DNA from: Tetraselmis striata
Lineage: Eukaryota > Chlorophyta > Chlorodendrophyceae > Chlorodendrales > Chlorodendraceae
NCBI GenBank assembly: GCA_006384855.1
Contig: VCJN01002039.1
Coordinates: 282,314 to 346,313 of the forward strand
DNA: 64,000 nucleotides
Direction: 5' to 3'
Made by a program: the position numbers and the translations under genes. Below the pieces are notes generated by a model. That model was not told the origin of the DNA, did no database searches, and was given only the letters and a program-made list of their open reading frames with translations. Numbering within the stretch: the stretch's first letter is position 1; the number at the start of each line of letters is the position of its first letter. Positions 1-11,255 of this stretch are shown here, in pieces.

Positions 1-3000
1 CTACCCGTCGTCTTCGACGAGGCGCACCTGTGCTTCGCCAAGCTGAGCGTGCACTCCGTGCTGCTGGGCTTCACCAGCGGTGTGTGCCGCAGCAGCAAGG
101 GCGCCGGGGGGCCGCCGCCGCCGCGCACGCCGGAGCCTCAGGCGCGGAACAGCGACTTTGAGGTGGAGGGTGAGGGCGAGGGGGAGGGTGAGGGGGAGGG
201 TGAAGGAGAAGGCGAGGCCAGGGACCCGCTGGAGCAGCCGGCGCAGTGGCTTCAGCCGCCCCAGGGCGTTTTTGCTCTGCGGCTGAGGGTGCCGGAGCTG
301 TCGCAGGTAGCACCCCCCTGCTCTGGTCTGCCCTGGCCACCGCTGGGGGCCCAACCCAGTGACGTATGCCCTGGGTGAGCGGAGCCGCTACTACCCGGCT
401 CACCGACTGACGCACCGGCTGGCTGGCTGGCTGGCCGGGGGTTCCGCCTGCAGTTGGACTCTCCGCCGCTGACGCCAGTGTCGAGGTTCGCGCTGCAGAA
501 GCCCGGCGGCGTCGCGGTGCAGGACGTGCTGGACTCCCCGTACTTTCCCGCCCTTTATGGTGCGTGTGGCGCCGCGTGGCCTTGCCTGATTCCCTTCCCT
601 TGGGGGGCGGGCGCTACTGCGGGGCCACGTCAGGGCGGCGGGGCGGCGCTGAGCGGCTCTCCCCTCCCGCGGCAGGCTAAGGACATTACGCACCAGGCGG
701 TGGGCAGCGGCCATCCGCTGGTGTCGCTGGTCTCCGGCACCGCGGAGCAGCCGCAGGACAGCGCGCTCGGCCGGCGGCTGCACGGCGCGCGCGGCAGCCT
801 GCAGCAGCGCGCGGGCCTGCTCCACCGCCTGCTGACTGGCACGCTGCTGGACTCGCACAACGTGCTCGCGCAGCAGCTGCAGGCGCTGCCGCCGTCGTGC
901 TACGCGCCGCAGAGCCTGGACACGCTGCGGCTGGTCATGCTGCCGGGCGCGACGCAGCTGAGCGAGGCGCCCGTGCACCACGCAGACGTCGGCGGCGCAA
1001 TGCCGCAGCCGAGTAGCAGGTGCGGCACGGGACTGGGGTGCCTGAGCAAACCGAGGCAGTCCATGGAGACCGCGTTGATGCAATGCTGTGATGGACATGC
1101 CGATTGGTACTTCCGGGTGCCAATGTGGTAATACGAATGCTGCGAATAATACGAACCTGCCCTACCTGGCAAAAGTCAAATGTAGGCGAAACTTTGGCGG
1201 AACTATGGCGAATGTTGTTTCAGGTTGCATGCAAGCCCAATTTGAGGCTTATTGTAGGGGTTCTTATGGGTGTATTGGCATCCGTGCATCTCTTTTCCGC
1301 CGGCTTCGACAAAACAGTAGAGAGATGTCCATCCTGATTCAGCCGCTTCATAAAATCGAACGCGGATAATTTGCTTCTGGTGTTTCAGTGAAATGCTTGA
1401 GCCATGTCAGCCTATCCGCTGTCCAGATCGGTCAATGTGCAATACGCTGGACATGGAACATGCCGGCCTTCTGGTAATTTGATTTATTGATTTGAATTCG
1501 GTGTGAGTGTTTTATTCGGTTTTCTTAACTTTGTGACATGATGAGAATCGAAGCTGGCGTGAGTCATCTGGGAAGCATATTGGCGTCACTCCCCAAAGCA
1601 TCCAGTGGCTACCCCCCCCCCCCCCCCCCCCCCCCCCCTCTCCTGTGCTCACTGACTCTTCGACTGGAAAACCGCCCCCCACAAGGCACAGCACCAGTGA
1701 CGGCAACGGCAACGGCGGCAACATGCACACGGAGGCGCGGCGCGGCACGCTGCGCAACATCCATCTGCCGTCGCTGGAGCTGGGCAAGCCCCAGCGGCGC
1801 GGCGCCGGGCGGCAGCAGCATCTTTGCGGACCGGCACATCACGGCGGAGGAGGTGGGCCGCACGGGGCACCGCCACTCGCTGATGCGCGCCATCGAGGAG
1901 GGCCACGCGCTGGGCTACGACGGCCCGGAGGCGTACCTTGCCGCGCTGCCGGAGAGCTGCTCCCCGGGTGGGCTCCCCCGCATCAGCGGCATTCATTGGC
2001 ACGATTATCATCCATTCCGATATCGGCCGCAAAAAACCCCAATCTGCTCACACAATCCACCGAAAGGGGATTCACCCCTCAATTCCCACCATTCCCGCGG
2101 CCCATATTTTACTCCCACCCTATCCCTGAATGCTGACTCGGACCCGGATTGGGTTGTCTCCCTGCTCGCACTCACACCATCGGAATTCGACCGTGGTGAA
2201 TCCAACACCACGAAGCCGTCATCACGCATCGACACCGAATTCATCTCTGATTCAGTTGCTCACGATGAATTCCGTTCAGACACGATTCAACCGTTAACTG
2301 AATCGCGTGAAAGAAGTGAACGTCTAACGTAAATTCGGTAATCAGTCCGATATTCTACATCTAATGGTAAACTCCAAATATCCGAGTCAAAAGTACTGCT
2401 AAAAAATGTTGGCCTATTCCTCAGAGTGAAATTCGAAGTTCTGTGTAGTTTCGCAATTTCTACTCTAACTTTATCCATCATTTCGCCGATTTAGCCTCCC
2501 CATCGACTGCTTTCTTGCGTATGTCTAAGCCAACCAATGTGGACTGAAATTTTGCCTGTCGGGAAGCGTTCGATACTCTTCGTCTGCGTTTGATTTCCGC
2601 ACTTGTCTGACCAGACCGGAAATAGGCGTTCACCGTAGCGACAGATGCATTTAACGTGAGGCTAGCTGGAGTATTGTTGCAGGACCAGGGAGGAGGCCCT
2701 CAGCCGGTAGCGTACTGGGCGCGGAAACTGAATCCAGCCGAGCGTGGAAATACATGCTCTGCTCATGACGTAGAGGCTTTAGCCATCTTTGAATCTATTA
2801 AGCATTGGAGGTGTTACCTTGAAGGGCGCCGTCGACATCTTGTTTCGGATCAGGACACCTGCGGAATCTGCTGAGGCAACCAGTGTAACGGATGAATGTC
2901 ATATCGTTTCTGGGGTGAAAGAGGCTGACCCGTGTGAATGCGAGAGGGCCAGGAAAGCCCACAGGAACGATGTTGCGGCGGCACTGACGGCCGCTCTGAT

Positions 3001-6000
3001 GTCTGGCTGCCGCAGAGGAGGCGGCGACGCTGATGCTGGACGAGCTCAAGCAAGTGCGCGCGGGCGTACTCACGGGCTGGGCCTGCCTGCTGTGGGTGGC
3101 TCGCCACGCCAACGGGCAGCTGGCGCAGGTTGCCCCCCCCCCCCCTCCCCCCTCTCGTGCCGTTCTAGTCCACTCCAATCAGCTCGGACAACTTGAACCC
3201 GGACCAGCCCAACCCAATTCTTAACGCCGAACCCATACTGTAGCGGCACAGACCAGGGGCTGCCGTCCTGCTCATGCACGGAAATTACCCAGCCTCAATG
3301 CAGAGATCCAAATGGCGAAGAGAGAGGTGGCGGGAAAGAGGCTGCAACAGCTGCTTGACCGGCTACCCGCTGCGCTTCTGAACCCCCCCCCCCCCCCCCC
3401 CCCCTTCCCCCCCCTTCTGTCAGGTCGGCGAGGCGGAGTGGCTGCGGCGCCGGCGCGCGGAGTGGGCGCCTTGGATCATGGACGCGTGCGTGTCACCCTG
3501 CGTCTCGCAGGTCCCTGTCGGCGTGCCCTCCGAGTGGCACAACGGCGCCATGGTGCCCCCCCCCCCCCCCCTCCGTGCTGAAGCAACGCGGATGCAAGCT
3601 CCCCCATGCCATGGCGGCTGCTCGCTTGAGCAGTTCCGAGCAATGCTGTAGCTTCACTCAACTGCCCCCCGTGTACAGGACCGAGTGGCGCAGGAGAAGC
3701 TGGATACCGCCCGCGCCCCCAGCAACACGCTGACCATCCAGTACCACGACTCCAAGTCAGCGTACCGCCAGGAGCTGCGCCGCCTGGTGAACCTGCTGGA
3801 GCCGCGGCTGCAGGTTGCCCTGCTGCCCCCACCCCGCTGGCTATATTCGTCGCCCCCCCCCCCCCCCCCCCACCCTTCCTGCAGCAATGCCCTTGACTAC
3901 ACGTCCACATGAAGTATCAGTGGGGATCGAGATCGCATGTATCAGGCAGATGAAGACCGGATCGTGAATTTACTCGTTTACAAGCATGCACGTATCAGAC
4001 GCATCGATGCTTAGACATATTGTTAATCGATGCATCAGGTGAATCACATAATGATCATCTGGATCCTGACAACCCGATGTATAATCATCACAGGCATTGA
4101 TCTTAATAGCTTTATTACGAGTGGATTCGGAAAAGGGCAGGTCTGATCTTGACTGTGTTCATTGGATATGGAATCTGTCACCTTCCCTGCACTTGATACA
4201 GTCGACCCTTATGCGGACGTGGGCGTGGTTGCAGGACGAGAGGATCTACGGGCGGCCGCATGCCAACCCCGTGATCCGCATCAACGCCAGCGGGGCCGCG
4301 GCCGTGGAGGTGCCGCTGCTGGCGCACGGCCGGCCCGCGACCCTCGCGCCTGTGCTCACCGCCAGCGGCAGGCCGCCGCGCAAGGTCCACGTCGCGGTCT
4401 TCGTGCACGGATTTCAGGTGCGCGCCGCCTTGTCGCACCCGGCAAGCACCGACGGCAACTCGGGACGAAGCTCGAGCATATCCGGCCCGCTGCTGTGCTC
4501 CTCCCGGTCGCTCAGCGACCAGCGGAGGTCGTCCTCTGAGCGCCGGCAGCTCAGCCCGCCTCCCCGCTTCCCGTCCTTGCCCCCGGGCTGCAGGGCCTCA
4601 GCACCGACCTGCGGCTGGTGCGCAACCACATGCAAGTGGGGCAGCCGCGGCTGGCGTGCCTGATGAGCAAGGCCAATGAGGGCAAGACGCTGGACGGCAT
4701 CGACGGCATGGGGGCGCGCCTGGCTGAGGAGGTGGCGGAGTACCTGGCGCAGTTCCACGACGCGGTGGTCCGGCGGCGCAAGGTACTCCGCCCCTCTCTC
4801 CTCAGGAGAACCCCCCCCCCCCCCCCCCCCTCCCTCTCTCCCTCCTTGTTGGAGACCATAAGCACTGCAGGGGCTGTTCACCCCATCAGCTTCATCGCTG
4901 TCCGATCACTTCATCGTCCTGCTGGCACCGGTACACGCACCAGCAGAGTCAGCGGCGATAATCATTCAAGACCCCCCCAGGGTGTTTGTGCCATTGCCCG
5001 TGTTGCGGTCATTGACACTGGCTGCGCCCTGAGGGTGTGGGTGTTGGCGCGGCAGATCCTGTGGAAGCTGAGCTTTGTGGGGCACTCCATCGGCAACCTG
5101 ATCATCCGCGCCGCGCTGGAGCACCCGCGGCTGCAGCCGTACCACAGCTACCTGTGGTTCTACATGTCCATCAGCGGGCCGCACCTCGGCTACCTCTACT
5201 CCACCAACCGCCTCTTTGACGGCGGCCTGTGGGTGCTGAAGAACTGCAAGAACGTGCGCTGCCTGCACCAGCTCACCTTCACCGACGCGCCGCGCATGGA
5301 GGACTGCCTCCTGTACCGGCTGGCCATGCAGAGCGGGCTGTCCAAGTTCAAGCACGTCATCCTCTGCTCCTCCGTGCAGGACGGCTACGTGCCGCTGCAC
5401 TCGGCGCGCGTCGACAGCTGCCCCAGCGCCCTCAAGGTGGGCGCAGCCCGATGCCTACTACCGCCATGCTCGACATCCTTTTCCGCGCCCCTTCCTCTGC
5501 CAGCTGCCACGGTGGCGTGGTCCGGGTGGGGCGTGGCTCATGTTAGGTCGGATATAATGGAATGTGGACAGGTGATTCTGGAGCTGCGCGGTAAGGCGCT
5601 TATTCGGCCAGTCTCTCTAGCTTCGCCTCGAAATGATCACACTTCCCCATAACCGCCAATAGCCACGTTATTGCCGGGATACGGGCGGGGAGCTCGGTAC
5701 CGGCCGCGATCGAGCGAGTCCATCATGGCGTCACGTGATGCGGCGCGAGCGCGGTGGGTTCAAGCTACCGTTCAGCCCATGACCAGCCTCGCCGGCCAGG
5801 AACCGACGCCCCATCCCGCCGATGCGTTGCCCAACGGGGTATTCGCGCCGGACCTGCAATCATGCCCCCGGCAAGGGTAGACCTGACGTTAGTCAACCCG
5901 TGACCGCATTATTAAGCCGTGTCCGGGTCCTGAAAGACGCCATGCCGTACGCCCATCCCCGGTCTTTTCTCCCTGTCAGCGAAAATACGGGGGATCCGGC

Positions 6001-6714
6001 GCCACCCTTCCACATTCACAATCTGGCAATTTCAGGACATACTGCCAGTGTCCCTGCAGCTGCCCTGGCGTCACTGCAACCGACTAAAGGCTGTTCAGCA
6101 ATCCGCTTGGCCAGTTTCTCGCTCCCCCCCCCCCCCTGGAAGTAAGAGGTCGTGCCCGGCAGCTCCCCCGGCTGCTATGCTCAGTGCCTCCCCCCCCCCC
6201 CTGACTCCCCGACTCCCCGCCCTGCCGTGCGCCCCGGGCAGGATAAGCGCAAGGGCAAGCAGTACGTGAGCATGGTGGAGGCTCTGACGTCCAAGCTGGG
6301 GAACGGGCCGCTGCAAACGCGGGTCACGCGCGTGGAGGTGGACTTTTGCCAGCAGGTGCGGGAGCCCCACCCCCACAGACGAATCCAAGGGGGGGTGTTG
6401 GGCGTTTCGACATCCCGGGTGTTGCTTTCCCAGGTTTGTCCCGTGCTTGTGCCGGAAGTAGTCATTCAGCGGTATCCCTTCAGATTTCCCCGGACATTTG
6501 GACAATGTGAGTGCGGAGACGTACTGGCCGCCCCACTGGTGTCCCCACTGCTGCGTCGCAGAGCAATAAAAAGTGGACGAGCGTGGACTCGATGGTCGGG
6601 CGCAAGGCGCATATAGACTTCATCGAGTCGGACCTGTGGATGCGCTTCCTCATGTGGACCATCTTTCTCGAGCGGAAGCTGCTGGAGGAGGAGGGGCTCG
6701 AGGCCCGGCCCTGA
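1..6714 (+). CDS. FAM135-like protein (DUF676 serine esterase/lipase fold), 5' partial
   Basis: Runs in from the left edge; the TGA is at 6712-6714. Exons supported by AG/GT borders and phase: <1-306, 454-559, 676-1019, 1692-1967, 3016-3128, 3424-3552, 3679-3813, 4235-4417, 4594-4782, 5056-5436, 6242-6355, 6562-6714. The first exon has LPVVFDEAHLCFAKLSVHSV, which matches the FAM135 N-terminal DUF3657 region, then a Gly-Glu repeat. The alpha/beta-hydrolase part begins at VAVFVHGFQ (4235-4417). The nucleophile elbow is GHSIGN in 5056-5436; the same exon has SISGPHLGY and the probable acid residue in SSVQDGYVP. The probable catalytic His is in GRKAHIDFIES of the last exon. In known families the fold is a lipase/thioesterase; the substrate is unknown. 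Two junctions do not resolve: 559/676 gives an in-frame stop when spliced, and exon 1692-1967 changes frame near 1800. Sequence error, mutation or a missed splice site could explain these. Several introns contain long C runs. Confidence 0.88.
2636..2872 (+). pseudogene. Ty3/gypsy-type RNase H relic inside FAM135 intron
   Basis: One open stretch of about 75 codons reads VATDAF, then LAGVLLQDQGGGPQPVAYWA, RKLNPAER and AHDVEALAIFESIKHWRCYL. This is the conserved start of the RNase H domain of Ty3/gypsy polyproteins: the catalytic Asp in the TDAF position, the PVAYxSRKL box, and the E of the EALA box. Nothing upstream reads as reverse transcriptase and nothing downstream as integrase, and no LTR was found. 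It is a short fragment in the large intron 1968-3015 of the FAM135-like gene, on the same strand as the gene. Host use is not indicated. Confidence 0.7.
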
Positions 6715-6769
6715 CCGTGCGGCTTGCTCGTGGAGAGGACGTGCGCTGGAACGTGAAACTTGCATCAGC

Positions 6770-7115
6770 CGCGAGAAAAAAGTTAGTTAATAAGAAACAT
6801 ATTTAAATTTGTCATGTGGTGCTCTCACCGCTACCACCTTAACCACGCTGGTCCGCAGTATCATATTAGTGCCCCCCCCCCCCCCCCTGTGCAAAGCGAG
6901 AAAAACTTTACTTATCAGGAAATATATAAATATCAGAGTGCACCAAGAAAACTTCACGGATAACCCCTGCTCTCACCGCTACTGCCTTAACCACGCTTTG
7001 GGTTCCCTATATTATATTAATGCCCCCCCCCCCCCCCCCCCCCCCCCCACCCCCTGCAAAGCGAGAAAAACTTTACTTATTCGGAAATATAAATATATGA
7101 ATATACGGATAACCC
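6770..7115. repeat. Direct tandem duplication, period about 150 bp, with C runs
   Basis: Two long and one partial copy of an AT-rich unit. Each has ctctcaccgctac (6822 and 6971), ccttaaccacgct, a 'taatg/tagtg' step followed by a C run (6871-6887 and 7023-7047), then gcaaagcgagaaaaacttta and a short AT-rich segment. The C runs differ in length and carry most of the variation between copies. Function unknown. Confidence 0.75.
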
Positions 7116-7681
7116 CACAAAGTGCTGCAAAATAACACTTCATGATTTTCTGCTGGCGGGCCAGCGATCGTACCAAAATATTCCGTGGGGATCCGTGAAT
7201 TGTTCGTCGTGTATTCTGATATTTAATTACATAGTAGCGCTATTACTTTTACGGTACTGGTGTACCATTCCTCCACATATTGTCATTTGCTTTGATGATG
7301 GAATAATCCATCTCAACAGTCTGTTAGGATGGAAGTGCCGCAATCAAAAATATAATAACAGAAAATATCTTGATAATTTGCCTTTTCTAGACAGAAAACT
7401 GACAGATATATCTTACCCATAGTCGTATTGCAAATTGATTTCGGATAGCACTAAGGACATTATTTTTGGATTGTGTATTGGCCATAGAAAATTTCGGGAA
7501 AATTTACGTACATTGTTTCAAAATAACTAGCAACACAGGAATGCGTACCGATGCACAATGATAACATAGCGAGTAGTATTAGTACTCGAGTAATCAGATT
7601 TATATTATCGCAACACTATAAAAGGGTGGCAACTGTAAACAACAAGGCCAGGCACCGCCGTTGAAACTATTCGCGTTAGTA

Positions 7682-7685
<4 letters not shown>

Positions 7686-7717
<32 letters not shown>
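7686..7717. repeat. (TG)n microsatellite
   Basis: About 16 uninterrupted TG/GT dinucleotides preceded by a tatgtatg step. Confidence 0.95.
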
Positions 7718-7718
<1 letters not shown>

Positions 7719-8249
7719 ATTTTGGATATCTTATTATTTACCGCCATGTACCTAGGTACTCGCACCTATTAGCAAGGGCGGAGTGGGACACATGAGGTAC
7801 TGGTAGCAATATTCAGTGAAATTGGTCCATGCTAACATTCCCTGACACATGATACAATGCACGTGCGGGCGGTACGAGCTTGGGCCCGCCCCTGCAGACG
7901 TCTTACTTCATCCTGGTGAACAACGATTTTATGGTTTTAGCAGGTAACACAACCAGGCTTTTATTAATGCCCCCCCCCCCCCCCCCCCAGGAGTCGTTGC
8001 TTTGACAGTGACACGCGTAGATTTCAGTATAGACACAAACATCACTTTGCAATGATAATGGTGTGTGTGGCTGTGCTTGCCTCTTCTAGTGAGGCATGCC
8101 AACGCATTATGGAGGGTGTGTGGTGCTTGTAGGCACAGGTATAAGCACAAATGCAGTCGCCTGGCATCAGCTGAAAAATTCAGTTGAATCGGGAGAGAGC
8201 GGGGGGGGGGGGGGGGGGGTTGTCTAATGCAGCGTAGAAATAGGTGCAA

Positions 8250-9030
8250 CGCACTGGCACGTGCAATAAGCTATGGTTGCGGGTATCGCCAGCAGGACAT
8301 ACCATTGATTACATAGACTCCGCCTTTGTGGCCTTGGCCCACTTTGGCGGCGGGCCTCGCGCGCAGCCTCCTTGGCCTTTTCATTGGCCTTATTAGACAT
8401 CCTGAGCGGGAACCTGTATCCCTCCTCCAGGCACTGCTCACACACGAGCAGCTCCTGCCATACTCGGCCAGCTCCTCATCCGGGACACCGGACACGTGGC
8501 TAGCGCCTGCACCGATGCTGCTGCACAAAGTCTGGTCACACCACCACGCCCCGGTGCCATTCTTGTGGCGCTTGGCGTGTTACCGTCGCTCAGCACTCCC
8601 AGCCAACGAAGGCGTAGTACACGCCGTGGAAGGGGTGGTCCTCAGGGAGAGGTATGCCCTCCACGGACAAAGTCCCCTCCATCCAGGGCCTCCGCCAACA
8701 TCTGATCTCTGGCAAAGGTCGGGAAGTCCCTCATGTCCTGGGCAGAGGCGGGCGGCTCCTCCTCAGGAGTTGGCGGGTGCATGCCGCCAGAGGCTCTACT
8801 CCCCGAGTACACCACCCGGGGCTTGCAGTCCTTGCACTGCACCACGCCGCGTGCTCTGCCGAGGTGAAACTCGCCGCCCGCGCCAGCCACCATGGGTTGT
8901 GCATTGCCAAGCAATATGGCGGCCGCGGCCCCCTCCATGGCATTGCGCTTCCGCTCCCTGGTCGCCTTGCCACTCTTGGTACTGCCCCCCTGCATCTTGG
9001 CATGCTTCCTGTTCGCCTCCCTAGCATGCT
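8250..9030 (-). CDS. Tentative zinc-ribbon-like hypothetical gene, frame-broken
   Basis: Three minus-strand segments look coding but lie in different frames. The first (about 9030 to 8650) is basic at its start (KSGKATRERKRNAMEGAAAA) and has a CxxC pair in VQCKDCKPRVVYSG. A one-base frame change near 8655 is needed to continue into PEDHPFHGVYYAFVGWEC. A separate downstream stretch (about 8470 to 8340) has a second CxxC in LVCEQCLEEGYRFPLRMSNK and then an Ala/Lys/Glu-rich helix. Four cysteines in two pairs suggest a zinc ribbon. I do not recognise the family. It may be a small spliced gene or the relic of a transposon protein. Confidence 0.35.
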
Positions 9031-11255
9031 AGCCCGGCTGGTGGTGAGGGTTGAAAGCATGGGGCACAGCGGCGCTCAGGCCCGGGTCGATCTCCGTATG
9101 CCAGAGGCGGCGGAGCTACATGTCCTAGCGCTTCCCGGAGTGTAGTACCGCCGGGAGGTATATATGCTACTGGAACGATACGCGGAAGCAAGTAAGGCAA
9201 CGTCGGCACCTGGCCACCAGCCACTACTAGCCTTACACTCATCTTACCCGCTGCCGAGCTGTGACACAGCAATCGGAGTGTACTAGTACGCACCTACAAG
9301 TAGTGGATGCTAGGGATGGCATCTGCTGCGTCCGGTCGTTCGTACGAGCACTCGCGAGAAGTACAAAAGCGCGGACAACAACTTGTAGGATGATGAGGCT
9401 TGGAGGGTGTGCTCGCTGGCTACCTTGGGTTCCCGTCGGAGCCCTAGGTTGATATGTGGTTATTGTCCGGAGGGACTGCGCAGCGTACGGTCAACCTCAA
9501 TCAAATTTCGCTGTGGTTGACAAATGGCGCATGATTATACTAGGGGCATGGTTCCAGCCAGCAAGTGAGCGCCCGTGGCGTCATGGGCGAGAGAGTACAC
9601 CCTGATCCTAGGTTATTCATTAATGCCCTATGGGCCTCGGCGTTTCATCCCGTTGCCATTGCCATTAACTTCAAACATCCCACGACATCATGCACCAGAT
9701 TGGGTTATTGACAAAGTGTTCATAAACTCTACCTATGCTGCACCGCGCCTTTCACATGTGATGCATGCTGGGACCTTGAAGTAAAACCTTGCACCCAAGT
9801 CCGCTATGCTATTCCGTCAGGAGTTTAGAGGCACCGTGGGTTGCATGCCCTGCCAGCATTTCATTATGGGTGACAGCATCGGCATGCGATCGCTCATGGC
9901 AAGAAACCAAAGACGGCGCATTTGTGGTGTAGAGACATGCGGCAGAGTGACCAGTCTGGCGCCGCACTTTTCTGCAGCCGCACTTTGCTCTAGTTTTGGT
10001 ATCAACTGACATGGCGTGCGTTTATGAATATGAGAAAAACATGATATACATAATTGCATGAATGTGGCGCACGTTTACGGCACCGCGTCAAAAGCCGGCT
10101 CGTTTATTCTCGTGGACGACAGCAAGCAGGAAGGGGCCGCTCTTCTCTGCAGTGGCCTGCCTGCGGGGCGGTAGCGCAGCCTGTAGGCGGTAAAATGGGC
10201 AATGTACACTGCAGTTCCAACTCCCTGCCGTGGGATGATGTTACTTGTAGGGCAGGATGAGGCGGCGGCCCTAGCACGGGCAAAACTTCCGCGCTGAGGG
10301 GAAAGAACCTTCAGATACCTTCTCACGCTATCTCAGGTTTTGTGATGTCACCACGTCTCAACTCTCCTCGTGGTCGGGTGCGGTTTCTGCTCGCGAAGGT
10401 GCTGCTTCACACGGCCCTAGCCTCATGTCATCATGCGGCGGCAACTGCCACTCCCCTTGGGTAGGATTTGACCAAACTCCGGTGCACACCCTGCTGAGGC
10501 ATCAATACCCTAGGGCCACCACGGCGACAAGGTCTCCTGGCCCTGATCGCCTGACCTGTCCACCAAGCGCCAGCGCCACGTATAGCCCAGGACCGTTACA
10601 CTGGGACATGTGGTCCTGGCGGGAGTGTGTTGTCGGACCTGGGCCTCTAGATACCTTCGCTTTGAGACTAACCTTCGGATAGTGACAACGCCCTCGGTTG
10701 CAGAGATGGTCATGCGGTGGCACATGCGCTAGTCGCAAAACGAGAAATAGCCGCATGCCAAATATGCTACGTACGAATGGAGATTGGAGATGGAGGAATG
10801 ACGGAGGAAGTAGCCCTAGCGACGGCATCAAGCACCACGACACTTTCAGACACCAAGCCGGAAGAAATGCCCTCAAGGGGGTACATGATTTAACTAATGT
10901 TTTGAAACTATCCATCGCTCTATCGCCGATTAAGCATTTCAGCCTCACCCGTCTCGTCAGCCACCGCAAAACCCACAACAAATACGGAGGTGTGGTGGGA
11001 AGAGACGCTGGCCATGAGAGACGAAACTACTTGCGCACGACATCATGTGGTGTAATTGAGTCGGCTGGTGGGCTGGGTACATCACCCGCATTAGACACCT
11101 GCAGTGCTGCCATCGAGCGATGCCCTCGCACATCACCTCCATATCCCCCCAATGTCGCTCTCTAGCGCTACCGGACAAAGGCCTATCTCGGCGTCAAGTG
11201 CTGCTTGTGTACCTTGTACAGCCTTCCGCGCCCCACAACAAGGCTCGTCGGAATG
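9031..11255. other. Intergenic, nothing recognised
   Basis: No open frame here has a recognisable domain or matches another copy in the window. The longest, on the minus strand at 10502-10981, is hydrophobic and low in charged residues and looks like chance. No tRNA or clear repeat was seen. Confidence 0.5.

Larger units (their letters stand above)
6715..8220. other. Intergenic, AT-rich patch without a recognised gene
   Basis: Downstream of the FAM135-like stop codon. Base composition drops to AT-rich between about 6780 and 7760, unlike the flanks. It holds the 150-bp duplication, a GT microsatellite and a TATA-like ctataaaagg at 7616-7625. The short open frames here have no recognisable domains or coding character. 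Single C and G runs occur at about 7971-7988 and 8201-8218. Confidence 0.6.

Noticed and set aside
49..378. Gly-Glu and poly-Pro ORFs at C runs as independent small genes
   Set aside because: They are frames across simple repeats or parts of the FAM135-like exons and introns.
10502..10981. A 159-codon minus-strand ORF as a membrane protein
   Set aside because: Composition looks random, there is no paralogue or domain, and the region shows no splice or promoter signals.
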